A stretch of 64,000 bases of DNA from Streptomyces tendae (lineage in GTDB: Bacteria > Actinomycetota > Actinomycetes > Streptomycetales > Streptomycetaceae), in NCBI RefSeq assembly GCF_008632955.1, contig NZ_CP043959.1:3720001-3784000 (forward strand), in the 5' to 3' direction. Numbering within the stretch: the stretch's first letter is position 1; every line of letters starts with the position of its first letter. Shown here one piece after another: positions 1 to 8,024 of this stretch. Below the pieces are notes generated by a model. The model was not told where the DNA came from, did not search any database, and was given only the letters and a program-made list of their open reading frames with translations. The translations under genes were made by a program, and so were the position numbers.

Positions 1-876
1 GACGACAACACGTACACCAACCTCATGGCCCGGGCGAACCTGCTGGCCGCCGCCGACGCCTGCAAACGCCACCCCGACCGGGCGGCCGGCCTCGGCGTCG
101 ACGAGGAGGAGAGCGCGAGCTGGCGCGACGCCGCCGAGGCGGTGCACCTGCCCTACAACGACGAGCTCGGTGTGCACGAACAGCACGCGGGCTTCACCCG
201 CTACCAGCGGTGGGACTTCTCCGGCACCCGCGCCGACCACTACCCGCTGATGCTGAACTTCCCGTACTTCGACCTCTACCGCAAACAGGTGATCAAACAG
301 GCCGATCTGGTGCTGGCGATGCACACCCGGGCCGACTGGTTCGAGGAGCGCCACGACGAGGAGCAGATCGCCCGCAACTTCGCCTACTACGAGCCGCTGA
401 CCGTCCGCGACTCCTCCCTGTCCGCCTGCGTCCAGGCCGTCCTCGCCGCGCGCACCGGACACCTGGAACTGGCCCACGCCTACACCGGCGAGGCCGCGCT
501 GATGGACCTCGCCGACCTGGAGCGCAACACGCGCGACGGGCTGCACATCGCCTCCCTGGCCGGGGCCTGGACCGCCCTGGTCGCCGGGTTCGGCGGCATG
601 CGCTGGGACGGCGACGGCCTCCGGTTCGCCCCGCGGCTGCCGCCCGGGCTGCGCCGGCTGGCCTTCACCCTGGGCCACCTCGGGCGGTGCCTGCACGTGG
701 AGGTGACCGCCGACCGGACCACGTACCGCCTGCGCTCGGGACCGCCGCTGACGCTGCGTCACCACGGCCGTGAGCTCACCGTGCGCGTGGACGCCCCCGT
801 CGAGGGCCCGGTCCCGGTGCCCGCCCCGAGGACGTCGCCCGAACAGCCGCCGCACCGGCGCCCGCACGCACGCTGA
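1..876 (+). CDS. Glycoside hydrolase family 65 phosphorylase, C-terminal part (5' end outside window)
   Basis: The first base is already in frame; 291 codons are visible before the TGA. The opening residues DDNTYTN match the segment just after the catalytic Glu of GH65 enzymes, and the complete GH65 gene at 21970-24342 carries DDNAYTN at the same place. The rest is the end of the (alpha/alpha)6 barrel (for example residues around HTRADWF, YYEPLTVRDSSLSACVQ) and the small C-terminal beta-sandwich domain. GH65 enzymes phosphorolyse or hydrolyse alpha-glucosides such as trehalose, kojibiose and maltose; substrate cannot be told from this part. The last 25 or so residues are a Pro/Arg-rich tail outside the fold. 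It is followed by a 171-bp gap and a membrane protein on the same strand. Confidence 0.9.
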   Translation, partial: DDNTYTNLMARANLLAAADACKRHPDRAAGLGVDEEESASWRDAAEAVHLPYNDELGVHEQHAGFTRYQRWDFSGTRADHYPLMLNFPYFDLYRKQVIKQADLVLAMHTRADWFEERHDEEQIARNFAYYEPLTVRDSSLSACVQAVLAARTGHLELAHAYTGEAALMDLADLERNTRDGLHIASLAGAWTALVAGFGGMRWDGDGLRFAPRLPPGLRRLAFTLGHLGRCLHVEVTADRTTYRLRSGPPLTLRHHGRELTVRVDAPVEGPVPVPAPRTSPEQPPHRRPHAR

Positions 877-1047
877 CCGGGCAGCCCCGGCACGGGAGGG
901 GAACATTTGGCCGTGTACCGTCTGCACGGTCGCACCGTCCGGGTTAGCTTGGCCCTTGATCCCTGCACATCCGGCTTCCCCGGGGCTCGTGGCCCCTACG
1001 AACCCTGGGAGCCGGCGGCCCTGCCGCGTGGCAACGAAGGACGGACG

Positions 1048-2544
1048 ATGACCCAAGGCGCCGGCGCCCCGCCGACCGTGACACGGCGGCCCGAGCAGCG
1101 GTCACGCCCGGGCAGCCCGCGGCGCCTGCACGGCGCGTGGCCGCTCGCGGCCCTCGCCGCCGTCTTCACGGTCGCCCAACTCGTGCTGGTGCGGCCTGTG
1201 CTGGGCCTCGGCTGGGACGAGATCGTCTACACCAGCCAGGTCACCACCCACCACCCCGCCGCGTTCTTCAGCGCTCCCCGCTCCCGGGGCGTCTCCTTCC
1301 TGGTCGCGCCCGTGGCGTCCTGGTCCGACTCCACCGCCCTGCTGCGCGTCTACCTCGCCGTGCTCTCCGGCCTCGGGCTGTTCCTCGCCCTGCGCGTCTG
1401 GCGCGGCCTGTTCCCGACCCGCGTCCTGGTCGTCGCCGGCGCCTTCTTCGCCTCCCTCTGGGTGACCCTCTTCTACGGCCCGCAGGCCATGCCCAACTAC
1501 TGGGTGGCGATCGGCGCGCTGGTCGCCGTCGGCGCGTACCTGCGCCACCGTGACGACCCGGCGGCCCGCGGCCCGCTGTGGGCCGTCGTGGCGGGCGCCG
1601 CGCTCATGGCGTGGATGCGCCCCACCGACGCGGTCTGGGTCTCGCTGCCGCTGCTCGTGCTCGCCGCGGTCGGCCGCCGTCCGCGCTTCCTCGCGGCCAC
1701 CGTGGGCGGGCTGCTGGCCGGCGGCGTGCCCTGGGTGATCGAGGCGTACGTGGCGTTCGGCGGGCTCTCGGAGCGGCTGGCGGAGGCCTCCCGCATCCAG
1801 GGCGGCCTCGGCCTCCACATGGCCGTCGACGACCAGCTGCGCAGCCTGGGCGGACGTGCCCTGTGCCGCCCGTGCACCGGGTCGATGCCCCATCCGGTGA
1901 TCACCCTGTGGTGGTTCGTGCTGCCGCTGCTCGCCGTGCTCGGCCTGGTCGTCGCCGTACGGGCCGGCCGCGCCCTGCGCACCGCGGTACCGCTGGCCTG
2001 CGCCGCGACCGCGGCGGTGCCGTACCTGTTCACCATCGAGTACGCGGCGCCCCGGTTCCTCCAGCCCGCCTACGCGCTGCTCGCGATCCCCGTCGCGGAC
2101 GCCCTGTGGTATCTGGTCACGGCGCCGCGCGGGAAGTGGCGGCCGGCCGTCCGTACCGTGGTCGCGCTGGGACTGGCGGGCCATCTCGTGGTCCAGCTGA
2201 CCGTCCTGGTGCACACCGTGGACCGCTCCACGGCCGGCCGCGAGGACTGGGCCCGCACGGCCGACGGACTGCACCGGCTCGGCGTCGACCCGCCCTGCCT
2301 GATCACCGGGCACGAGTCCATCCCCATCGGCTACTACACGGGCTGCTCCTCCGGTGCGACCACCGGAAACAACGAGAACATCACGGTCGCCGGCATCCTG
2401 AGCACCGCCAAGGAAAGGCCGGTCGCCGAGATCACCCGCACCGGCAGCCTGCCGCCCCGGTACGCCCGTTCCTGGCCCGTCCACCGGGTCGAGGACTACG
2501 ACATCCGCATCGCCCCCGGTTCGGTGGACGCACCGCGCGGCTGA
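1048..2544 (+). CDS. Polytopic membrane protein, GT-C (PMT/GT39)-like glycosyltransferase
   Basis: 498 residues with about 9-11 hydrophobic segments from residue 30 onward and a positively charged N-terminus. An Asp-Glu pair (D57-E58, context GLGWDE) follows the first membrane segment, as in GT-C transferases that use polyprenyl-phosphate sugars, where this acidic pair sits in the first extracellular loop. A periplasmic-looking C-terminal part contains two Cys (PPCLITG and TGCSSG). I chose ATG 1048 because GAAGGACGG lies 5-13 bases upstream; the same frame is open back to 907, but that extension contains no hydrophobic or conserved segment. The acceptor and donor are unknown; a mannosyltransferase-like role is inference from the topology and the DE motif. 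Confidence 0.7.
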   Translation: MTQGAGAPPTVTRRPEQRSRPGSPRRLHGAWPLAALAAVFTVAQLVLVRPVLGLGWDEIVYTSQVTTHHPAAFFSAPRSRGVSFLVAPVASWSDSTALLRVYLAVLSGLGLFLALRVWRGLFPTRVLVVAGAFFASLWVTLFYGPQAMPNYWVAIGALVAVGAYLRHRDDPAARGPLWAVVAGAALMAWMRPTDAVWVSLPLLVLAAVGRRPRFLAATVGGLLAGGVPWVIEAYVAFGGLSERLAEASRIQGGLGLHMAVDDQLRSLGGRALCRPCTGSMPHPVITLWWFVLPLLAVLGLVVAVRAGRALRTAVPLACAATAAVPYLFTIEYAAPRFLQPAYALLAIPVADALWYLVTAPRGKWRPAVRTVVALGLAGHLVVQLTVLVHTVDRSTAGREDWARTADGLHRLGVDPPCLITGHESIPIGYYTGCSSGATTGNNENITVAGILSTAKERPVAEITRTGSLPPRYARSWPVHRVEDYDIRIAPGSVDAPRG

Positions 2545-2598
2545 GGCGGCGCGCACCCCGGGTGTCCCCGCTTCTTCTGCAGGTAGGACGGCTGACGG

Positions 2599-2623
2599 GG
2601 TTAGAGATCGCCTGACGGGAAAC
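2599..2623 (+). promoter_or_regulatory. Candidate stress-sigma (SigB/SigF-type) promoter of the DUF5709 gene
   Basis: GGTT (2599-2602), 14 bases, then GGGAAAC (2617-2623), about 55 bases before the ATG. Streptomyces SigB-group promoters are commonly written GNNT-N14-16-GGGTAC/T; the match is good at -35 and spacing and partial at -10. Inference only. Confidence 0.35.
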
Positions 2624-2678
2624 GCGGATCCCACATACGAGACCGCATACGCCGAAGCAGCGCGACAGGGAGGACGCC

Positions 2679-3152
2679 ATGGGCTCCGAACCGATGGGGG
2701 ACGACGTCTACCAGCCCACCGGGGACAACGAGCAGCAGGAGGACGGCGCGCCGCTCGACATGCAGGACGCCCTCGACGAGCGGGACTACGACGACATGCT
2801 CGACGAGGGCTACTCACCGCCGGAGAAGGCGGTGGGGGTCACCAAGCACGGCGTTACGGCGGCCGAGCAGCACGAAGGGGAGACCCTGGACGAGCGGCTG
2901 GCCCAGGAGGTGCCGGACCCGACGACGCCCGACGGCGACGGGGTCGGGGACCTGCCCGGCGGCGAGGGCGAACCCGTCGACGCGGAGGCGGGCACGGACC
3001 GCGCGGGACGCCTGGTCGCCCCGGACGAGGGCGCCCACGGCGACGTCACCAAGGAGTCCGTCGCCGACGACGTGGGCATCGACGGCGGTGCGGCGGGCGC
3101 GGAGGAGGCCGCCATGCACGTGGTGGAGGACGAGACGGAACTCCCCGAGTAG
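2679..3152 (+). CDS. DUF5709 family acidic protein
   Basis: 157 residues, extremely acidic and probably largely disordered, with no signal peptide or membrane segment. The N-terminal block (DDVYQPTG..., then LDMQDALDERDYDDMLDEGYSPPEK) and the following HGVTAAEQHEGETLDERL are the conserved signature of the actinobacterial DUF5709 family. Function is unknown; members are often among osmotic or general stress genes, which would fit the SigB-like motif upstream. The start is set by AGGGAGGA (2667-2674) four bases before ATG. It ends 54 bases before a very strong bidirectional hairpin and faces a small convergent gene. Confidence 0.8.
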   Translation: MGSEPMGDDVYQPTGDNEQQEDGAPLDMQDALDERDYDDMLDEGYSPPEKAVGVTKHGVTAAEQHEGETLDERLAQEVPDPTTPDGDGVGDLPGGEGEPVDAEAGTDRAGRLVAPDEGAHGDVTKESVADDVGIDGGAAGAEEAAMHVVEDETELPE

Positions 3153-3206
3153 TCCTGGGAAGCCCGGCCGGCCCCTGGCAGCCGGGACGTGCGGGAACCG
3201 TCGCCG

Positions 3207-3250
3207 AACGCCGTCGGCCCGGTGCACCGGTGCACCGGGCCGACGGCGTT
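3207..3250. terminator. Bidirectional hairpin terminator (44-bp perfect palindrome)
   Basis: Arms 3207-3226 and 3231-3250 are exactly complementary (20 bp) around CCGG. It lies between the convergent DUF5709 gene and the small gene ending at 3293 and would serve both. Confidence 0.8.
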
Positions 3251-3292
3251 CCGCTGCCCGGACGCGGCCGGGGGAGCGGGGAGGTGAGGGGA

Positions 3293-3499
3293 TCAGGGAA
3301 GGATCTTCTCCATCGCGGAGGGCCCCTCCTCGGCCAGCTTCCGCTTGGCCCACTCGAGGTTCTGCGGGGTGAGGTCCTTGCCGCTGGCGAGAACCAGGTC
3401 CTCCGGCGACACGTCGCCGCCGGTGCGGGTGTGGAGCAGGCTGTCCGGGGTGGCGCGGTCCTCGGTCTGCCGGGACGCGTCGGGCTGGGACGTCGACAT
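3293..3499 (-). CDS. Small conserved hypothetical protein (68 aa)
   Basis: 68 residues, starts MSTSQPDASR and ends SAMEKILP, hydrophilic with a predicted helix in the second half (LEWAKRKLAEEGPSAMEKIL). I do not recognise a named family. The frame is open further upstream to 3550, but ATG 3499 has GAGGAG (complement of 3507-3512) seven bases before it and the extension looks non-coding. It contains SPEDLVLASGKDLTPQNLEWAKRK-like spacing seen in small Streptomyces proteins of unknown role. Convergent with DUF5709 across the palindromic terminator; upstream is the end of the glucanase gene on the same strand after about 230 non-coding bases. Confidence 0.6.
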   Translation of the reverse strand: MSTSQPDASRQTEDRATPDSLLHTRTGGDVSPEDLVLASGKDLTPQNLEWAKRKLAEEGPSAMEKILP

Positions 3500-3732
3500 C
3501 TTCTGGCTCCTCGGGGTCCGGAACGCTGGTACGGCCCCGGTGCCGGACACCGGGTCCGTTACTCAGCCTTCATCGCGGAGGCCCGCCGCGCATCCGGAGC
3601 ACCCACGGCGCCCTGGGCGGAGCGCCCGAGACCCCTCGGTGCGGAGCCTCCCCTGCCTGCCGGGGTACCTCCCCGGGCCCCGGGGAAACCTGCTCCCCCG
3701 CCGGGGGCCCGCCTCCCGGCGGGGGAGCCCGC

Positions 3733-4933
3733 TCACTCGAAGGGCGTCAGGGTCAGCCGCACGGCGGTCGGCGCCGTGTCCTGGATGTAGGAGGCGAAGT
3801 CCGCCACGTCGTCGAAGGCGAACCCGTACGCCCGGCCGTCCTCGGTGGCCGCGTGCATGGCCTTGGAGTAGTGGTTGGTCAGCTCGGGCAGGTAGAACCG
3901 CGCGGGGTCGGTGGCCGGCTGCTCGGGGTGGCTGATCAGGGTCGAGCGGTTGAAGCCCGCGCCGAGCACCGCGGCGACCGGGCCGGTGGTGCCGTCGTTG
4001 GGCGCGGCCAGGGCGCCGTCGCAGAACAGCACGTCACGGGTGGACGGCTTGTCGAACGCGACCTGTGCGGGCCCGTCGAAGGTGAACCGGTCCCCGCGCA
4101 CCCGGCCCGTGAAGGTGCCCGCGTTGGTGGTGATCGTGAGGTCCCGTCCGGTGTACGTGCTCCACACCTCGTCGATGTACGGGGCGAGGTAGTCCGCGGC
4201 GAACAGACCGGCGTCCAGGCCGTGGCCGGGCGCGATGATCCGGGTGTCGTCCACCACCAGCCGGGAGTACCCCGCCGTCTCCTTGACGGCGGCGAAGGCG
4301 GCCGCGCGGCCGCCGGGGCGCACCGTGCCCGTGGTCTGCTCGTCGGCACCGGTGAGCCGGATGCTCAGCGGCACGCTGAACATGTCGACCATGGTGGTGT
4401 TGCAGAACAGACCGGCGGAGTTGTGGGTGAACTCCGCGCAGTCGTGCAGCACGCCGAAGTTGGGGTCGGAGGAGACCCAGCCCGCCGGGTACTGCAGCGC
4501 CGCGGCGCCGGTGCCGTCCGCGACGGCCTTGAACTTCAGCTTCTCGCCGAGCGCGACGTAGATCCGGCCGGACATGTACGGCAGTGACAGCGTTGTCTCA
4601 CCGCCCGACAGACTGATCGCGTAATCGGTGAAGCCGTCCGGACGTTGTCGGCGAGGTCGATCGGAGCGAGGGTGCCGTCGGGGTGAGCCGGACCTGGCGG
4701 CCGTCGGCGTTGCCCACGACGTACAGGTGCACCGAGGCGTTGTCGAAGGCGCCGCTGTTGTTGACGATCGTCAGCGGCAGCGATCCGGCCGCCTGGGTGC
4801 CGGTCCGCCCGTCGGGCTGGCCGGCGAGGGCGTGGGGGGCGATCGCCGCCGCCGCGGGCAGGGCCACGGCAGCCCCGCCGAGGGCGAGAAGGAGCTTGCG
4901 GCGGCCGAGGGTGCGCTGGTGCCGAGGAGTCAT
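3733..4933 (-). pseudogene. Secreted GH64 beta-1,3-glucanase, reading frame broken by two single-base losses
   Basis: The first part (from ATG 4933) has a twin-arginine-type leader (LGRRKLLLALGG followed by Ala-rich stretch) and then PLTIVNNSG, typical of the thaumatin-like GH64 fold. The last 280 codons (4575-3733) give the rest of the domain, including the catalytic region around AEFTHNSAG and the C-terminal HAATEDGRAYGFAFDD. Between them, homology continues without loss but moves through all three frames: one base is missing near the G run 4680-4683 and another near 4638-4639. Adding two bases restores a 400-residue enzyme of normal family length. The conserved residues across both breaks argue for sequencing error or a very recent lesion. 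GH64 enzymes release pentasaccharides from fungal beta-1,3-glucan. Confidence 0.85.
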
Positions 4934-5006
4934 GTGGGGGGTCTCCCGAGTGGTCGTGCGGATTGCGGTTGCGGGCAGCGCGCGGCCGACAGGCCCGGGG
5001 CGCTGG

Positions 5007-5020
5007 TGAGAGCGCTCTCA
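5007..5020. promoter_or_regulatory. LacI-family-like operator upstream of the GH64 glucanase
   Basis: TGAGAGCGCTCTCA is a perfect 14-bp palindrome, 73 bases upstream of the glucanase start. It differs symmetrically at one position per half from the CebR/CelR cellulose-regulator operator TGGGAGCGCTCCCA. The identical 14-mer recurs at 53399-53412 before the secreted S1 protease. Confidence 0.6.
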
Positions 5021-5147
5021 GACCGTGCGTCGGGACCCGCGCGGCACTGATGGTAGGGACCACGGACCCGCCCGCCAACGGTCCGACTTGTCCCCGACGC
5101 CCGCTGACCTGCGTCTACTTGAATGCGCGACAAAGCGAGCACGATCG

Positions 5148-5180
5148 CTTAACCGGTCCTTAAGCTTCGTTTAAGCCGGC
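5148..5180. repeat. Three 11-bp phased direct repeats around TTAA
   Basis: CTTAACCGGTC (5148), CTTAAGCTTCG (5159) and TTTAAGCCGGC (5170) repeat TTAA at 5149, 5160 and 5171, exactly one helical turn apart. Such phasing is typical of SARP or PhoP binding sites in Streptomyces, although the bases do not match the PhoP GTTCACC unit. This AT-rich island is the only notable thing, with the operator, in the 340-bp gap 4934-5275. Confidence 0.4.
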
Positions 5181-5275
5181 CCCGGCCCGACGGCCACGGA
5201 GCGCACCGGCCGCACTCCGCTGCGCACCCGTCGCGGGGCACGGCCGGCCGTGGTGCCGTCCCGGCGTGGAGCGCC

Positions 5276-6166
5276 TCAGTGCGTCCCGCTGTGCAGCAGC
5301 GTCTCCGCCGCGGCGAGGATCCGGGTGACCTGGAAGGCGAACGACGCGTCGCACGGGTGCGGTGTGCCGGTGCCGGCCGCGGTGAGCAGCGCGTCGACGG
5401 CCCGGCCGAGCGCGGGCACCGCGTCCTCCGTGGCCTCGGGGAGGACGGTGACGCCGGCCTCGCCCCGCAGCTCGACCGTGGCGCCGGCCGCGGCCGGGGG
5501 AGCGGTCAGGCTCAGGGTGCTGCTGCTGGACGCCCCGCTCGCGTGGTCGAGGACGAGGTGGACGGTGTCCCCGGGCCCGTACGCCGCCGCCGTCACCCGC
5601 CGCGGCTCGCCGAGCACCGGGAGCAGCACGGACAGGGCGTGCGGGCCGACGTCCCAGAGGGCGCCCTTGTCCTGCCGCCAGGGCGAGGCGGCGAAGGGGT
5701 TGCCGTCGGAGGTGAACACCGCGCCGAGCCACTGCGCCCGTCCGGTGAACCAGCCGCCCACCCGGGCCTGTTCCTCGATCCAGGCCTGCGGCTCGGGCTG
5801 GAAGCGGGTGGTGAAGAAGACCACGGAGGCCACGCCCGCCGCCTCGACGGCCTCGACCACCGCACGCCCCTGCGCCACCGTCGGCGCGAGCGGCTTGTCC
5901 AGCAGCAGATGCCGGCCCGCCCGCGCGGCCCGCACCGCGAGGTCCGCCTGGACGGCCGGCGGCAGTGCCACGGCGACCGCGTCCACGTCGGCGAGCAGCG
6001 CGTCGACGTCGTCGTACGCGCGGACGCCGTGCATCGTGGCCAGCTCCTGGGCGGCCTCCGGCCTGCGTCCCCACACGCCGGCGAAGTCCACGTCCGGATG
6101 CCCGCTCAGCGCGGGGGCGTGCGCCGCCCGCGCCCACGGGCCGGTGCCGAGCAGTCCGATCCGCAT
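5276..6166 (-). CDS. Gfo/Idh/MocA family NAD(P)-dependent oxidoreductase
   Basis: 296 residues. The N-terminus is a Rossmann fold (MRIGLLGTGPWARAAH, a GxGxxA-type dinucleotide loop), and residues around LDKPLAPT carry the EKP-like motif of this family (here D-K-P), whose Lys is catalytic in relatives. The second half is the alpha/beta substrate domain, with the DVGPHALSVL segment giving the conserved Asp/His pair. Relatives oxidise sugars, inositols or related alcohols; the substrate is not predictable. I chose ATG 6166 with GGGGAGAGG just upstream rather than an upstream ATG at 6244 that would add a low-complexity leader before the fold. It is a single gene here, tail toward the glucanase promoter. 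Confidence 0.85.
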   Translation of the reverse strand: MRIGLLGTGPWARAAHAPALSGHPDVDFAGVWGRRPEAAQELATMHGVRAYDDVDALLADVDAVAVALPPAVQADLAVRAARAGRHLLLDKPLAPTVAQGRAVVEAVEAAGVASVVFFTTRFQPEPQAWIEEQARVGGWFTGRAQWLGAVFTSDGNPFAASPWRQDKGALWDVGPHALSVLLPVLGEPRRVTAAAYGPGDTVHLVLDHASGASSSSTLSLTAPPAAAGATVELRGEAGVTVLPEATEDAVPALGRAVDALLTAAGTGTPHPCDASFAFQVTRILAAAETLLHSGTH

Positions 6167-6304
6167 GCCGCCGCCTCTCCCCGGGCCGGTCTCCGACGCC
6201 GGGCCTCCCTGTGCGCGCCCCGTCGGCGCGTGTCCGGCCTGCACGATGATCCCTGCCGGAACGCCGTGTCAACCGCCCGCCGGACCGCCGCTGCGGGCCG
6301 GGAC

Positions 6305-6721
6305 TCAGCCCTGCCGGGTGCTGATGTTGACCATCCACGGAATGCCGAACCGGTCCGTGCACATGCCGAAGATGTCGCCCCACATCTGCCGCTCCAGCGG
6401 CACCGACACCTGGCCGCCGTCGGACAGCTTGTCCCAGTAGCCGCGCAGCGTGCCCTCCTCCTCGCCGCTGAGGCTCACGGCGAAGTTGTTGCCGGAGGTG
6501 TGCTCCATGCCGGGCGGCATGTCCGAACCCATGATCGTGAACCCGTCGGCGGTGGCGGTGAGCATGCCGTGCATGATCTTGTCGGCGTGCTCCTCCCCGG
6601 CTCCGCCGGCCTCGCCGAACGTGTGCAGGCTCAGCTCCCCGCCGAAGACCTCCTCGTAGTACTCCATCGCCTGCCGGGCGTTCCCGTCGAAGTTGAGGTA
6701 CGGGTTGAGGAGCGGGGCCAT
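6305..6721 (-). CDS. VOC superfamily PhnB-like protein
   Basis: 138 residues with the PhnB/YjdN-type glyoxalase-fold arrangement: LNPYLNFDGNARQAMEYYEEVFGG at the start, the middle HGMLTATADGFTIMGSDMP, and the end DRFGIPWMVNIS. These proteins form paired beta-alpha-beta-beta-beta units; many PhnB-like members lack a metal site and their activity is unknown. ATG 6721 has GGAGG (in CACGGAGGTTCCC) before it; the frame is open to 6784 but the extra residues are not part of the fold. Divergent from the aldo/keto reductase at 6932, leaving a shared promoter region of 210 bp. Confidence 0.85.
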   Translation of the reverse strand: MAPLLNPYLNFDGNARQAMEYYEEVFGGELSLHTFGEAGGAGEEHADKIMHGMLTATADGFTIMGSDMPPGMEHTSGNNFAVSLSGEEEGTLRGYWDKLSDGGQVSVPLERQMWGDIFGMCTDRFGIPWMVNISTRQG

Positions 6722-6931
6722 GGGAACCTCCGTGAGCGGGACAAAAGGGTCAACTCCGCGCAGCGTAACGCCCGGACCGGACACCCGCGCGGCGGAGCCG
6801 CCCGACCGGATTCAGCGCCCCGCCTGCTGAATCCGTTCGCTTTCCTCTATTGGATTTCCCGGCCTCCGGCGACCAGGCTGGTACGCGCTTTCCCCAAGCG
6901 CAGCACGACAGCCGGAAGGGGCTGACGCACC

Positions 6932-7789
6932 ATGCACACCCGTCGTATCGGTGAGGCCGAGGTCGGCGCCGTCGGACTGGGCGGGATGCCCATGTCGATC
7001 GAGGGGCGTCCCGACGAGGCCCGTTCCCTGGCCACCCTGTACGCCGCCCTGGACGCGGGCGTCACCCTGATCGACACCGCGGACTCCTACCACCGGGACG
7101 CCGGCGAGGTCGGGCACAACGAGAGCCTGATCGCCAAGGCGCTCGCCTCCCACGAGCGGGGCGGGGACGTCCTGGTCGCCACCAAGGGCGGACATCTGCG
7201 CCCCGGTGACGGCAGCTGGACCCTCGACGGCAGCCCCGAGCACCTCAAGCGTGCCTGCGAGGCGTCCCTGCGCAGGCTCGGGGTGGACGCCATCGGCCTC
7301 TACCAGTTCCACCGTCCCGACCCCCGCGTCCCCTATGCCGAGTCCGTCGGCGCGCTCCGCGACCTGCTCGACGAGGGCAAGATCCGCATGGCCGGCATCT
7401 CCAACGCCGACCCCGCGCAGATCAGGGAGGCCCAGGAGATCCTCGGCGGCCGTCTCGTCTCCGTGCAGAACCAGTTCTCGCCCGCCTTCCGCTCCAGCGA
7501 GCCGGAGCTGGAGCTGTGCGACGACATGGGGATCGCCTTCCTGCCCTTCAGCCCCTTCGGCGGCATCTCCCGGGCCCGTGAACTGGGTTCCACCTTCGCT
7601 CCGTTCGCGCGGGTCGCCGAGGCGCACGGGGTGAGCGCGCACCAGGTGTGCCTGGCCTGGATGCTCGCCAAGTCGCCGGTCGTCGTGCCGATCCCGGGGG
7701 CGAGCCGCCCGGAGTCGGTCCAGGACTCCGTGCGCGCCGCCGACCTGGTGCTGAGCGCCGGGGAGATCGCGGAGCTCGACGCGGCCTGA
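6932..7789 (+). CDS. Aldo/keto reductase
   Basis: 285 residues with the (beta/alpha)8 family pattern. Visible signatures are TLIDTADSYHRD (catalytic Asp and Tyr), LVATKGG (catalytic Lys), the YQFHRPDP segment that supplies the conserved His, and PIPGASRPE near the end, which binds the NADPH phosphate. Likely reduces small aldehydes or ketones with NADPH; physiological substrate unknown. Start supported by GGAAGGGG 12-19 bases upstream of ATG 6932. Divergent from the VOC gene and followed by a clear hairpin terminator at 7801-7833. Confidence 0.9.
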   Translation: MHTRRIGEAEVGAVGLGGMPMSIEGRPDEARSLATLYAALDAGVTLIDTADSYHRDAGEVGHNESLIAKALASHERGGDVLVATKGGHLRPGDGSWTLDGSPEHLKRACEASLRRLGVDAIGLYQFHRPDPRVPYAESVGALRDLLDEGKIRMAGISNADPAQIREAQEILGGRLVSVQNQFSPAFRSSEPELELCDDMGIAFLPFSPFGGISRARELGSTFAPFARVAEAHGVSAHQVCLAWMLAKSPVVVPIPGASRPESVQDSVRAADLVLSAGEIAELDAA

Positions 7790-7800
7790 GCGGCCGTTCC

Positions 7801-7833
7801 CGCGCCCGGCGCCCCCGACGGGCGCCGGGCGCG
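7801..7833 (+). terminator. Hairpin terminator after the aldo/keto reductase
   Basis: Arms 7801-7814 and 7820-7833 are exactly complementary (14 bp) with a 5-base loop. Confidence 0.75.
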
Positions 7834-7857
7834 CCGTTTCGCGCGCGTCCGGGTGGG

Positions 7858-7946
7858 GTCCCGCGCGCCGGACCGATGCGGTCCCGTGCCGGACCGGTGC
7901 GGTCCTGCGTGGGGACCGGTGCGGCTCCCGTGCCGGACCGCGCCGG
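7858..7946. repeat. Imperfect tandem repeat, four units of about 22 bp
   Basis: Units begin GTCCCGCG (7858), GTCCCGTG (7881), GTCCTGCG (7902) and GCTCCCGTG (7924), each holding GGACCGRTGCG or a close variant. They fill the space between the terminator and the ABC transporter start, and could be a regulatory leader or simple GC-rich repeat. Confidence 0.5.
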
Positions 7947-8024
7947 TTCACCGGGGGAGGACCCAACGACCATGGCATCACGCAGGAAAGACCGCTCGAC
8001 CACCGCTACCGGGGCGAGCACCCG

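Noticed and set aside
1102..2817. A 571-codon minus-strand frame over the membrane protein
   Set aside because: Its composition (Arg/Gly/Ala-rich, no domains) is typical of GC-rich antisense frames; the plus strand codes for the GT-C-like protein.
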